Of a DNA stretch of 43,538 bases, positions 16,518 to 25,090 are shown in pieces. The translations under genes and the position numbers were made by a program. The notes under the pieces are model-generated. The model saw nothing but the letters and a program-made list of their open reading frames with translations, did not search any database and was not told the DNA's origin. Each line of letters begins with the position of its first letter. The first letter of the stretch is position 1. Source of the DNA: Burkholderiaceae bacterium (GTDB lineage: Bacteria > Pseudomonadota > Gammaproteobacteria > Burkholderiales > WYBJ01); assembly GCA_011525945.1 (NCBI GenBank), contig WYBJ01000072.1, forward strand, positions 1 to 43,538, in the 5' to 3' direction.

Positions 16518-18245
16518 ATGAGCGATTCCAGGCAAGGTATGCGCCGCGCATTGACCAGCTACGGCGACGAAGCGTTCTCGCTCTTCCTGCGCAAGGCCTT
16601 CATCAAGGCGATGGGCTATTCAGACGATGCCCTGGCACGCCCGGTGATCGGAATCACCGACACCTTCAGCGGCTTCAACGCCTGTCACCGCAATGTACCC
16701 GAACTGATCCAAGCCGTGAAGCGCGGCGTCATGCTCGCCGGCGGCTTGCCGATCGAATTTCCGACGATCTCGCTGCACGAATCGTTCTCGCACCCGACCA
16801 GCATGTATCTGCGCAACCTCATGTCGATCGACGTGGAGGAGATGATCCGCGCGCAGCCCATGGACGCGGTGGTGCTGATCGGCGGTTGCGACAAGACCGT
16901 GCCGGCGCTTCTGATGGGGGCGGCGAGCGCGAATACGCCGGCCATCGTGCTTGTGACCGGACCGATGATGACCGGCTCGCATCGCGGCGAACGCCTCGGA
17001 GCCTGCACCGACTGCCGGCGCTTCTGGGCCAAGTTCCGTGCCGGCGAGATCGACGACAAGGAGATCGGCGACATCAACGCGGCGCTCGCCCCGTCTGCGG
17101 GTACCTGCATGGTGATGGGTACCGCCAGTACCATGGCATGCATGACCGAAGCGCTCGGCATGATGCTGCCGGGCGGGGCGGCGATTCCCGCGGTGCACGC
17201 CGATCGGCTGCGTGCTGCCGAAGCCACGGGGGCGCGCGCGGTCGGTATCGCCGCGGAAGGGGTCACGCCCGACCGGATCATGACTCCGCGCGCATTCGAG
17301 AATGCGCTACGCATGCTGCTCGCAATCGGCGGCTCGACCAACGCGATCGTGCACATCGCCGCGATCGCCGGCAGGCTCGGTATCGAGATCGATCTCGAAG
17401 CGTTCGACCGGCTGGGCGATCAAACACCCGTGCTGGTGGACTTGAAACCCACCGGCCAGCACTACATGGAGGATCTGTTCAAGGCGGGCGGAGTCACCGC
17501 CATCCTGCGCGAACTAAGGCCGCTGCTCCATCTCGACTGCGTCACCGTCAGCGGCCAGACACTGGGCGAGAACATCGACGCCGCGCCTGCACCGTTCGCG
17601 CAGGACGTGGTACGCCCGTTCTCCGATCCGATCTTCAAGCAAGGCGGGATCGCGGTGCTGCGAGGAAACATCGCTCCAAACGGGGCGATCATCAAGCAGG
17701 CCGCCGCCACACCCGCGCTACTGCAGCATAGCGGCCGCGCCGTCGTGTTCAGCTCGCTCGAGGATCTGGCCGAGCGGGTCGATCGCGACGATCTGGACGT
17801 GCACGCCGACGACGTGCTGGTGCTGCAGAACGCGGGACCCAAGGGCGCGCCCGGAATGCCCGAATCCGGTTACTTGCCGATCCCGCGCAAGCTCGCACGC
17901 GCAGGCGTGAAGGACATGGTCCGGATTTCGGATGCGCGCATGAGCGGCACTGCTTTCGGCAGCATCGTACTGCACGTCTCGCCCGAATCCGCTATCGGCG
18001 GCCCGCTCGCGCTGGTGCGAAGCGGCGATCGCATCAAGCTCGATACTGCGGGGCGACGCATCGACCTGCTGGTGGACGACGCCGAGCTCGCGCGGCGCAG
18101 GCAAGTCTGGCGCCCGGCGGCGCCGCGGGCCGAGGACAATCGCGGTTATCGCAGGCTCTTCCTTGAACAGGTCGAGCAGGCCGAGCGCGGCTGCGACTTC
18201 GCTTTTCTCAAGCCGGCAATGCGCACGCGCGCACCGCAAGCCTAG
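16518..18245 (+). CDS. IlvD/Edd family dehydratase (sugar-acid dehydratase type)
   Basis: A 575-residue iron-sulfur dehydratase. Cluster-binding cysteines sit in NACHRNVPEL, GGCDKTVPALLMG and SAGTCMVMGT, and the CDK lysine is the position that is carboxylated in characterised members. The C-terminal swivelling domain contains DARMSGTAFGSIVLHVSPE. The family includes dihydroxy-acid dehydratase (branched-chain amino acids), phosphogluconate dehydratase and aldonate dehydratases such as L-arabinonate and D-xylonate dehydratase. The location next to a catabolic island rather than ilv genes favours a sugar-acid dehydratase, which is an inference. It converges on the flavoprotein gene with a 128-bp gap that shows no clear terminator. 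Confidence 0.9.
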   Translation: MSDSRQGMRRALTSYGDEAFSLFLRKAFIKAMGYSDDALARPVIGITDTFSGFNACHRNVPELIQAVKRGVMLAGGLPIEFPTISLHESFSHPTSMYLRNLMSIDVEEMIRAQPMDAVVLIGGCDKTVPALLMGAASANTPAIVLVTGPMMTGSHRGERLGACTDCRRFWAKFRAGEIDDKEIGDINAALAPSAGTCMVMGTASTMACMTEALGMMLPGGAAIPAVHADRLRAAEATGARAVGIAAEGVTPDRIMTPRAFENALRMLLAIGGSTNAIVHIAAIAGRLGIEIDLEAFDRLGDQTPVLVDLKPTGQHYMEDLFKAGGVTAILRELRPLLHLDCVTVSGQTLGENIDAAPAPFAQDVVRPFSDPIFKQGGIAVLRGNIAPNGAIIKQAAATPALLQHSGRAVVFSSLEDLAERVDRDDLDVHADDVLVLQNAGPKGAPGMPESGYLPIPRKLARAGVKDMVRISDARMSGTAFGSIVLHVSPESAIGGPLALVRSGDRIKLDTAGRRIDLLVDDAELARRRQVWRPAAPRAEDNRGYRRLFLEQVEQAERGCDFAFLKPAMRTRAPQA

Positions 18246-18373
18246 GACGACGCCGCATCGATCGCCCGAGGTCATCGATCCCGGCCAGGTTTCGATCGCC
18301 GCGGCGCGATGCAACGGTCGAGGCCCGGCCGCGTTTGACCCCCGTTGACTGCGCCGCGCGTCGCCTGCGCCGA

Positions 18374-20095
18374 CTACTCGTCGCGCAGTAACGTCTCGCC
18401 CGGCTTGACGCGGGTGAATTCCACCGGCCGCGTATCAATCTGGAACTCGCCCCCGACCAAGCGCACGCAGGTGAAGCGCGAGGTCGCGAGATCGCCCGCC
18501 TGCGGGAAGTCGGAACGGAAGTGCGCCCCGCGCGAATCCTCGCGCGCCGCGGCAGCGGCCCGGATCGACTTGCTCACCAGCAGCAGGTTGTCGAGATTGA
18601 GCCAATCATGCCAGGTAAGGTTGAAGGCGAGATCGGTTGTGCCGACTCCAGTCTCCTCCAGCCGCGCCTGGAGGGCGTCCAGGCGGCCCGCTGCGCGCGC
18701 GAGGCTCGCCGCGTCGCGCACGATGCCGACCTCGTCCCACATGACCTCGTAGAGATCATCGCGAATTGCGGCGAGGTCGCCCTGCTTTCGCGTCAGCGGA
18801 TGGCGCGCGCGCGCCAGCGCCTGCTCGATGACGCCGTCGTCCGGCTCGCGATATTGGCCGTGGCGAGCGAGCCACTGCGCGATCCGATCGCCGGCGATGC
18901 CGCCGTAGACGGTCGAGTTCGCGACCCCGTTCCCACCCAGGCGGTTGGCCCCGTGCACCCCGCCCGTGTCTTCGCCGGCGGCGAACAATCCCGCCAACTC
19001 GGTGCTGCAATCGGTGCCGAACATCACGCCACCCATCATGTAATGCGCGGTCGGCACCACTTCGACCAGCCCGCCGGCAAGATCGAAGCCACAGTCCTCG
19101 CAGCGCTCGACCATGCCTTTGAACATACGTCGAACGTTCTGCGGGCCGAGGTGGCTCATCGAGATGTAGACGCCGCCGTTGGGCGTGACGCTGCCACTGC
19201 GCATCTCCTCGAAGATGGCGCGCGAGACGATGTCGCGCGTGGCGCGCTCGCCGCGCGGATCGTACTTGTCCATGAAGCGTTCGCGTGCGCCATTCCAGAG
19301 CTGGCCGCCGGAGCCGCGTAATCCTTCCTCGAGCACGGTGCCGGTCATGCGCGTATGCGGCCCCGCCAACAAGCCGGTCGGATGGAATTGCACCATCTCC
19401 ATGTCGCGCAGGGTAAGCCCGCTGCGCAGCGCCATCGCCATGCCGTCGCAGGTCTTGTCGCCCGAGGGGGTATGGTACTTGTACATGGTGGGTCCGCCAC
19501 CCGTGGCGAGAAGCACGGCTTGCGCCTGAACGAATACGAACTCGCCGCTGCGGATGTCGATCATGAGCGCACCAGCGATACCGCCGCCGTCTCTGGAAGG
19601 CACCAGCGCGATCGCGCGATGTTCTTCCAGACGCCGGATTCTGCGCGCCCAGACCTGCTCGGCGAGGCGATTGATGATCTCGATCCCGGTAAGGTCGCCC
19701 TTGTGCACCGTGCGATCGAAGGTCTGTCCGGCGAACGCCTTCTGATGCACGCTGCCGTCGGGATTGCGATCGAAGAAACACCCCAGCTCATTCTCCAGCT
19801 CGTGGATGCGCTCGATCGCGACCTCCACCAGCTGCCAGGCGAGCTCCTGGTGCGGCAGCCATTTGCCCCCTTCGATCGTATCCATGAAGTGTCGCTCGAT
19901 CGAGTCCTCGCTCGCGAGCGCGACGTTGTAGCCGCCCTGAACCATGCGGGTGCAACCGCACTTACCGAGCAGCCCCTTCACTGCCACCGTGATATCGAGC
20001 GCGGGATCGGCCTTGTGCGCGTGCAGGGCGCCGAACAGGCCCGCCCCGCCCGAACCCAGGATCAGGAGATCGGTCTTGAGTCGACGCATTGCCAT
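18374..20095 (-). CDS. Fumarate reductase/succinate dehydrogenase-like flavoprotein subunit
   Basis: A 573-residue FAD-dependent dehydrogenase. The dinucleotide-binding loop is LLILGSGGAGLFGALHAH (10-27). The substrate-site signature MVQFHPTGLL, the RDIVSRAIFEEM segment and HYMMGGVMFGTDCSTELAGLFAAGEDTGGVHGANRLGGN all match FrdA/SdhA. The covalent-FAD site is unusual: at the place of SHTVAAQGG it reads GCTRMVQGG, with Cys48 where the FAD-linking His should be. FAD is therefore probably bound non-covalently or differently. I chose the ATG at 20095, which has GGGAAG upstream. It is the last gene of the leftward catabolic array, about 5 kb from the matching Fe-S and membrane subunits. The substrate is unknown. 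Confidence 0.9.
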   Translation of the reverse strand: MAMRRLKTDLLILGSGGAGLFGALHAHKADPALDITVAVKGLLGKCGCTRMVQGGYNVALASEDSIERHFMDTIEGGKWLPHQELAWQLVEVAIERIHELENELGCFFDRNPDGSVHQKAFAGQTFDRTVHKGDLTGIEIINRLAEQVWARRIRRLEEHRAIALVPSRDGGGIAGALMIDIRSGEFVFVQAQAVLLATGGGPTMYKYHTPSGDKTCDGMAMALRSGLTLRDMEMVQFHPTGLLAGPHTRMTGTVLEEGLRGSGGQLWNGARERFMDKYDPRGERATRDIVSRAIFEEMRSGSVTPNGGVYISMSHLGPQNVRRMFKGMVERCEDCGFDLAGGLVEVVPTAHYMMGGVMFGTDCSTELAGLFAAGEDTGGVHGANRLGGNGVANSTVYGGIAGDRIAQWLARHGQYREPDDGVIEQALARARHPLTRKQGDLAAIRDDLYEVMWDEVGIVRDAASLARAAGRLDALQARLEETGVGTTDLAFNLTWHDWLNLDNLLLVSKSIRAAAAAREDSRGAHFRSDFPQAGDLATSRFTCVRLVGGEFQIDTRPVEFTRVKPGETLLRDE

Positions 20096-20174
20096 CTGCA
20101 CTTCCCATGAATCCGCGCACCCGCCGATGCGGGCAGATTGCTGGCTGGCGTAGACCTCGCACGGGCGCGAGAAT

Positions 20175-20792
20175 TCACGACTTCGCCGCCACGCCGAGTT
20201 CGGCGAGCACCCGCGCGCGCCGGCTGCGCGCGGAGTCGGCGACATCCGTGTAGAGGTTGCCGCCGTGGCTGTCCATCGCGACCAGCAAGGGACCAAAGCC
20301 CTTGATGCGGAATTTCCACAACGACTCGGGATTCAAGTCGTCCAAGTCGACGTCCTCGATCGCCTCGATCCAGGTCGTTTCAAGAGCGGCCGCACCGCCG
20401 ATCACAGCGAGGTACGCCCCGCCCAGCTCGGCAAACGCGCGCTGCGAATCTGCGAACAGCCCGCCCTTGCCGATGATGATGCGCACGCCGTATTGCGCCA
20501 TGAGCGGACGGGTGAACCGCTCCATGCGCGCGCTCGTTGTCGTGCCCACGCACAGAGGCTCGTAACCGGTTGGCGTAGCCTGCGTTTCGCCGATCCACTT
20601 CACGTTCGGCGCGGTGTGCACGACCGCATGGCCGTTGAGGTCGAAGCGGGTCTTGCGACCGCGGTCGAACATGTGAATCTGGGTGGCATCGCGAATGCCG
20701 TACAGCGTGCCGTTGAGCGTCACCGTATCGTTGACGCGCAGCGCGCGCACTTGCTGCTCGCTGACGGGCATGTCGAAGTCATGGTGTGCCAT
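20175..20792 (-). CDS. Fe-S hydro-lyase beta subunit (tartrate dehydratase/class I fumarase type)
   Basis: A 205-residue protein matching the C-terminal domain of class I fumarase and the beta subunit of L(+)-tartrate dehydratase (TtdB). Motifs include DATQIHMFD, PTTS-like VGTTTSARMERF, IIIGKGGLF and the aldolase-like swivelling-domain ending ESLWKFRIKGFGPLLVAMDSHGGNLY. It pairs with the alpha subunit immediately upstream, forming the two-subunit version of the enzyme that adds or removes water from C4 dicarboxylates. A strong GGAGGG ribosome binding site precedes the ATG. Fumarase, tartrate dehydratase or a relative acting on another 2-hydroxy-dicarboxylate cannot be separated by eye. Confidence 0.9.
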   Translation of the reverse strand: MAHHDFDMPVSEQQVRALRVNDTVTLNGTLYGIRDATQIHMFDRGRKTRFDLNGHAVVHTAPNVKWIGETQATPTGYEPLCVGTTTSARMERFTRPLMAQYGVRIIIGKGGLFADSQRAFAELGGAYLAVIGGAAALETTWIEAIEDVDLDDLNPESLWKFRIKGFGPLLVAMDSHGGNLYTDVADSARSRRARVLAELGVAAKS

Positions 20793-20835
20793 ACATCCCT
20801 CCGTTTCGGCTTCGCGCCGGCGTTACCGCGAGCGT

Positions 20836-21714
20836 TCAGAAACCGTATTCGACCCCACTCGGCGTGAACGTCGCCCGCGCGCGGCGCGCCGAGTGGCATT
20901 GCATGTTGACCGCCACAGGATTCATGGTGATGTGCGTGGCCGCGGTCTCGACGTGCACGGCAAAGGCGGTCGAATCCCCGCCCAGGCCCTGCGCGCCAAC
21001 ACCGAGCTCGTTCACCACCGCGGAGAGCTCGCGCTCGAGCTTGGCGCCCTCCGCATCCTCACACACCGTGCCCAGCGCGCGCGTCGCCGCCACTTTGGAC
21101 AGGTGAACGCAAAGATCGGCCGTTCCACCCACGCCCACGCCCACGATCGTCGGCGGACACGTCTTGCCTCCGGCCTCGAGCACGCAGTCGATGACGAAGG
21201 TCTTGATCGCGTCGATCCCGTCGGCGGGAATCGCCATCTTCAGCCACGAGTTGTTCTCCGAGCCGCTGCCCTTGGGGATCATCTCGACCGTGAGCACGTC
21301 CGACGCGGGTGAAAAATCGATATGGATCACCGGTACCGAACGCCCGCACGACGTATGCTCGTTCTTGCGTGTGATCGGATGTACGACCGAGGAGCGCAGC
21401 GGATGCTCCCGCGTTGCGCGCGCGCAGCCGGTGGCGATCGCCTGCTTCAGGCGATAACCGTCCACGATGACGTTTGCGCCGATGACGACGTTGTAGATCG
21501 GAATGCCGGTGTCCTGGCACAACAGGTTATCGTTCGCCTCGGCGACCGCGATGTTGCGAATCATCGTCCCCAGCACCGACTTGCCGGTTGCGTCGGTCTC
21601 GACCGAATCCAGGTGCTGGAAGCCTTTCTTGATGTCCGGCGGCAACAGCTTGAGCGCGCGCACATAGAGCGCCTTGGCCGCTTCCTCGATTTGCGTCAAG
21701 TCGATATTCATCAT
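20836..21714 (-). CDS. Fe-S hydro-lyase alpha subunit (tartrate dehydratase/class I fumarase type)
   Basis: A 292-residue protein matching the N-terminal domain of class I fumarase and TtdA, which binds a catalytic [4Fe-4S] cluster. Likely ligands are Cys66 in LLCQDTGIP, the Cys in GGKTCPPTIVGVGVGG and the Cys in AVNMQCHSARRA. The KGSGSENNSWLKM segment is also typical. A GAGGTG Shine-Dalgarno lies 4 nt before the first of two adjacent ATG codons. It is 43 bp from the beta subunit and belongs to the same leftward array as the Bug protein and the flavoprotein. The tartrate and fumarate forms cannot be distinguished from the sequence alone. Confidence 0.91.
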   Translation of the reverse strand: MMNIDLTQIEEAAKALYVRALKLLPPDIKKGFQHLDSVETDATGKSVLGTMIRNIAVAEANDNLLCQDTGIPIYNVVIGANVIVDGYRLKQAIATGCARATREHPLRSSVVHPITRKNEHTSCGRSVPVIHIDFSPASDVLTVEMIPKGSGSENNSWLKMAIPADGIDAIKTFVIDCVLEAGGKTCPPTIVGVGVGGTADLCVHLSKVAATRALGTVCEDAEGAKLERELSAVVNELGVGAQGLGGDSTAFAVHVETAATHITMNPVAVNMQCHSARRARATFTPSGVEYGF

Positions 21715-21838
21715 CGCTCACCTCGATACAGAGCCAGGCTCGACGTCCCGACCACTTGGCTCGCGCTTCAAGTCGATGGCCATCTTCGCGCCATACCGAC
21801 AGGTCGAGCCGCTTTCTTCCCTTGCCCTCTTTTCACCG

Positions 21839-22801
21839 CTAGTCGACGTAGAGATTGCGTGCTTTGATGATCTTCGCCCAGCGGGCGGACTCTTCCTTGA
21901 TGGCGCGAGCGAAAGCGTCCGGCGAGTTACCCACCGGCTGCATGCCGAGCTGCTCGAAGCGGCCGCGCACCTCGGCCGATTGCAGCACCTTTGCGGTATC
22001 GCGGTAGATCTTGTCGATCACGTTGCGCGGGGTTCCTCTTGGCGCCATGAGGCCGAACCAACCGAGATTCTCGAATCCGGGCAGGGTTTCCGCCACGGCC
22101 GGCACGTTCGGCAACTGCTTCGCTCGCTCCTTGCTCGTCACCGCGAGCGCGCGCAGCTTCCCCTGCTGCACGAAGCCGATCGCGGCCGACAAGTTCGCCG
22201 TGACGAAATGGATCTGACCACCAACCAGGTCAGCCACCGCCGGACCTTCACCCTTGTAAGGCACGTGCGTCACGTCGATCCCGGCGGCGGTGACGAAGTT
22301 CTCGGCGGCAAGATGCGTCTGCGTGCCGACGCCGGCCGAGCCGAAGTTGATCGTCTTGGGCTTGGCCTTGGCAAGCGCGATGAAGTCCTTCAGCGTCTTG
22401 GCGGGAAAATTGGCGTTCACGACGACAGCCTGCGGCCCGCTGGCGACATTCGTTATGGCCACCAGGTCGACATCGGGATTGAAGGGCATCCTGCGATACA
22501 TGTGCTGATTCGCGGTCACGATCGATCCCGAGGTCATCAGCAAGGTATAACCGTCGGGTGCGGCTTTGGCGACGATATCACCACCGATGTTGCCGGAAGC
22601 GCCTGCGCGGTTGTCGGCGACGACGGTCTGTCCCCAGAGGTCGGTCAGGCGTTGCGCCACGATGCGAGTGACGATATCGGTCGCTCCTCCCGGAGAAAAC
22701 GGCACCACGATCCGCACCGGGCGCGCCGGGTAGGTCTGCGCGCCGACCCCTGGCGCCAAGATGGCAAGTGCCGCCAACACGCTTGTGCTTGCTATGCGCA
22801 T
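21839..22801 (-). CDS. Bug family (TctC-type) tricarboxylate-binding periplasmic protein
   Basis: A 320-residue periplasmic solute-binding protein. The signal peptide runs to about GVGA|Q in MRIASTSVLAALAILAPGVG. The mature part begins YPARPVRIVVPFSPGGATDIVTR and contains the family segments NRAGASGNIGGDIVAKA, the PYKGEGPAVADLVGGQIHF pocket region and GWFGLMAPRGTP. Bug proteins bind carboxylates for TctAB transporters or act as sensors. I chose the ATG at 22801 because AGGAG sits at ideal distance; an upstream ATG at 22813 is possible. No tctA or tctB gene is nearby, which is common for this expanded family in Burkholderiales. Its location suggests that the cluster's substrate is a carboxylic acid. 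Confidence 0.93.
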   Translation of the reverse strand: MRIASTSVLAALAILAPGVGAQTYPARPVRIVVPFSPGGATDIVTRIVAQRLTDLWGQTVVADNRAGASGNIGGDIVAKAAPDGYTLLMTSGSIVTANQHMYRRMPFNPDVDLVAITNVASGPQAVVVNANFPAKTLKDFIALAKAKPKTINFGSAGVGTQTHLAAENFVTAAGIDVTHVPYKGEGPAVADLVGGQIHFVTANLSAAIGFVQQGKLRALAVTSKERAKQLPNVPAVAETLPGFENLGWFGLMAPRGTPRNVIDKIYRDTAKVLQSAEVRGRFEQLGMQPVGNSPDAFARAIKEESARWAKIIKARNLYVD

Positions 22802-22898
22802 GATGCTCCTCATCGTCGTTTGATGAATACTCGCTGTCGTAATTCGATCCAGCCTCTTGGAGACAATATCAGCACGTGCCACGACGGCAGGCGGGTGT

Positions 22899-24275
22899 TC
22901 ACAATCCCAGCGCCTCAACCGTGAGCTTGCGCAATTCGCGTTGCAACCTCTCGCGCGCGCCCAACTGGGCGCGCCTCTTGTTCAGGTTGACGAGCTCGTA
23001 CGGATCGTTCTCCAGGTCATAGAGCTCGTCGAGCTCGCCGTTGCGGCCGCGGTTCACCCAGCGGATGTACTTGTGGCGCTCGGTGCGCACGCATTTGTAG
23101 GTCATGCCAACCAGCCATGGCATGGCGTTCTCGGCCCAGTACTCGACCAGGAACGAGCGCCGCCAGCCGGCACGCTTGCCCGCCAGCAGCGGCAGCAGCG
23201 ATCGGCCCTGGATGTGAGCGCGCGGTGTGCCGCCCGCGAGCTGGATGAAGGTCGGCGCAATATCCTGGCACAGCACAAGATTACGCACGTGCGTGCCGGC
23301 TTTGATGCGGCGAGGAAAGCGGGCGATGAAGGGCGCGCGGATACCCTCCTCGTAGGGAAAACGGCGTTCTGGACCAAGCCCGTGTTCGCCGAAGAAATAG
23401 CCGTTGTCGCCGAGAAAAATAATACACGTCCGGTCGAGCTCACCCTTGCGCTCAAGCGCCTCGAGCAGCATCCCGACGCCTTCGTCGACCGCGGCCATCA
23501 TGCGCGCGCGCAGCCGGATCTCCTCCTGCTCCCCGGAGTGGATCGCGGCGAGCATTGCACGCGACTTTTCCGAGCGCTTCAACTCGAACGCCTCGCGCCA
23601 GGCCGGCTTTTCTTTCACCACCTCGGTCGCGCTCAGCATGTTGGGTTTGCGCGGAAACACGCAGTCACGGTAAAGACTCTCGTGGCGTGCGGCAGCCCGG
23701 TAACCTTCGATCGCGAACGTACCGTCGGCAGCCTGCTCGGCATCCGGATGTACCGCCTTATGAGCGAAAAAGAGAGACCACGGCTTGTCGTGGCGACGCT
23801 CGACGAAATCGAGCGCCATCGCGTTCATGATGTCGGTCACGTAGCCGCGATGCGGCACGTACTTGCCATCGATATTGAGCAGCGGGTCGTTCAGCCGCCC
23901 GTGGCCATCGAACGCGATCCAATGATCGTAGCCGGGGCGCGGCTTGCCGTCGTTGCCCATGTGCCATTTGCCGATGTGGGCGGTCTCGTAGCCCAGGCGC
24001 TGCAGCTCCAGGTGATAGTTGGGCAGACGATGGCTCGCAAGGTCGCGCGCGACGTTGTCGATGATGCCGTGTCGGCTCGCGTACTGGCCGGTCAGGATGG
24101 AAGCGCGGTTGGGTGAGCAAATTGGCGTAGTGTGGAACGCGCGCTCGAAGATCGCGCCCTCGTGCGCGATGCGATCGATGTTCGGCGTGCGCATGTAGGG
24201 GTGGCCACCCGCGCCGAACTCGTCGTAGCGCAGGTCATCGATCAGAATGACGAGCAGATTCGGTTTGGCCGCCAA
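22899..24275 (-). CDS. Sulfatase-family hydrolase, apparently cytoplasmic
   Basis: A 458-residue member of the alkaline-phosphatase/sulfatase fold family. Metal-binding ILIDDLRYDEFG is at the N-terminus, and the formylglycine motif Cys53-Ser-Pro-Asn-Arg57 in PICSPNRASILTG has the canonical CxPxR form. IGKWHMGN, HKAVHPD and FLGDNGYFFGEHG supply the other conserved residues. There is no signal peptide, so the enzyme should act in the cytoplasm after uptake of a sulfated or phosphonated substrate. Cys-type sulfatases need an activating enzyme (FGE), which is not in this window. The start is a TTG with a perfect AAGGAG six bases upstream. It is embedded among the genes of the SDH-like complex. 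Confidence 0.91.
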   Translation of the reverse strand: MAAKPNLLVILIDDLRYDEFGAGGHPYMRTPNIDRIAHEGAIFERAFHTTPICSPNRASILTGQYASRHGIIDNVARDLASHRLPNYHLELQRLGYETAHIGKWHMGNDGKPRPGYDHWIAFDGHGRLNDPLLNIDGKYVPHRGYVTDIMNAMALDFVERRHDKPWSLFFAHKAVHPDAEQAADGTFAIEGYRAAARHESLYRDCVFPRKPNMLSATEVVKEKPAWREAFELKRSEKSRAMLAAIHSGEQEEIRLRARMMAAVDEGVGMLLEALERKGELDRTCIIFLGDNGYFFGEHGLGPERRFPYEEGIRAPFIARFPRRIKAGTHVRNLVLCQDIAPTFIQLAGGTPRAHIQGRSLLPLLAGKRAGWRRSFLVEYWAENAMPWLVGMTYKCVRTERHKYIRWVNRGRNGELDELYDLENDPYELVNLNKRRAQLGARERLQRELRKLTVEALGL

Positions 24276-24281
24276 CGCGTT

Positions 24282-24287
24282 CTCCTT
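24282..24287 (-). promoter_or_regulatory. Ribosome binding site deciding the TTG start of the sulfatase
   Basis: AAGGAG on the minus strand is six nucleotides from the TTG at 24275, with no alternative ATG close by. This supports TTG as the start and rules out a longer signal-peptide form. Confidence 0.7.
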
Positions 24288-24310
24288 TGGGTTCCGAGTC
24301 TCGCCTCGCG

Positions 24311-24658
24311 CTAGACGAGATTCATCAGGAACGCCCCTCCTGCCACAACCGTCAGGCCGGCTGCCAACGCAAGCAGGCTCTTCTGCCAGTTACGCCACGG
24401 TAGAAATTCGAGCATGAGCAGTCGGATGCCGCCCGCCATATGCGCGGCGAGCAGCAGTACCAGGACAACCTCGCCCGCCTTGATCAGGGGTTGCTCGGTC
24501 CAGACGAGCGCGGACTGCAGCGCGGCCTCGCCGTTGAGCGCGACGCCGAGCGTCAGAAAATGCAGCGGCAGGAACAGGGTAAGCAGCAGCCCCGAGATGC
24601 GATGCACCGCGAAGGCCCACCAGGCGGGGTGCGCGCGCGCGCGCCAGTCGCTTTTCAT
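24311..24658 (-). CDS. SDH-like membrane anchor subunit (SdhC-type cytochrome b)
   Basis: A 115-residue protein with three hydrophobic segments, beginning MKSDWRARAHPAWWAFAVHR. The HRISGLLL motif and the later LLAAHMAGGIRLL, with a His positioned to bind heme b, match SdhC/FrdC-type anchors that hand electrons to quinone. It overlaps the preceding anchor gene by four bases (ATGA), so the pair are coupled. It pairs with the Fe-S subunit about 430 bp upstream; the flavoprotein for this complex is probably the one at 18374-20095. The two anchors could act as either a dehydrogenase or a reductase module. Confidence 0.85.
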   Translation of the reverse strand: MKSDWRARAHPAWWAFAVHRISGLLLTLFLPLHFLTLGVALNGEAALQSALVWTEQPLIKAGEVVLVLLLAAHMAGGIRLLMLEFLPWRNWQKSLLALAAGLTVVAGGAFLMNLV

Positions 24659-25053
24659 GCGACTACCGCCCACACCGCACGCAAGCCCAGCACCATCAGC
24701 ACCAGTGCGACAATCGCGACGACTGCGTTAAGTCGGGCGCCGCGCATGGCGAGCCATTCGTGCAGGATGGCGCGAAGTCCGATCGGCGCGTGCACCGCGA
24801 CCGCAATCACGAATATCGAATAGAACGCGCCCCAGGTGACGCTGCCACGCGTGCGCGCCAGAATCTCTGCCGCGCTCAAGCCGCCGCGAACCGCGTAGAT
24901 GAGCGTCATCAGATGCACCAGCACGCACAACGCGAGCACGACGGCGCTCGCGCGTTGCGCCGCCCAGAGCCGGACCTGCGAACGCGCGCTCATGACCGTC
25001 GACGCCGAGCGGCCGCAGGCGGGCGCGCCGAATTCGCGCTCGGCAAGGCGCAC
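24655..25053 (-). CDS. SDH-like membrane anchor subunit (second anchor)
   Basis: A 132-residue protein with three hydrophobic segments: LCVLVHLMTLIYAVR, FYSIFVIAVAVHAPIGLRAI and VVAIVALVLMVLGL. His residues in the first two could serve as heme ligands. The similarity is to small SDH/FRD cytochrome-b-type anchors rather than to a known enzyme. The start is a GTG at 25053 with GGAGG six bases upstream. An internal ATG at 24993 would drop 20 hydrophilic residues. It sits 37 bp after the Fe-S subunit and overlaps the next anchor by four bases. Function within an SDH-like complex is inferred from context and topology. Confidence 0.78.
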   Translation of the reverse strand: MRLAEREFGAPACGRSASTVMSARSQVRLWAAQRASAVVLALCVLVHLMTLIYAVRGGLSAAEILARTRGSVTWGAFYSIFVIAVAVHAPIGLRAILHEWLAMRGARLNAVVAIVALVLMVLGLRAVWAVVA

Positions 25054-25059
25054 CAGAAT

Positions 25060-25064
25060 CCTCC
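25060..25064 (-). promoter_or_regulatory. Ribosome binding site deciding a GTG start
   Basis: GGAGG on the minus strand ends six nucleotides before the GTG at 25053. This favours the longer form of the anchor protein over the internal ATG. Confidence 0.6.
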
Positions 25065-25090
25065 ATTCGCAACCGATCGCGCCATCGTGA

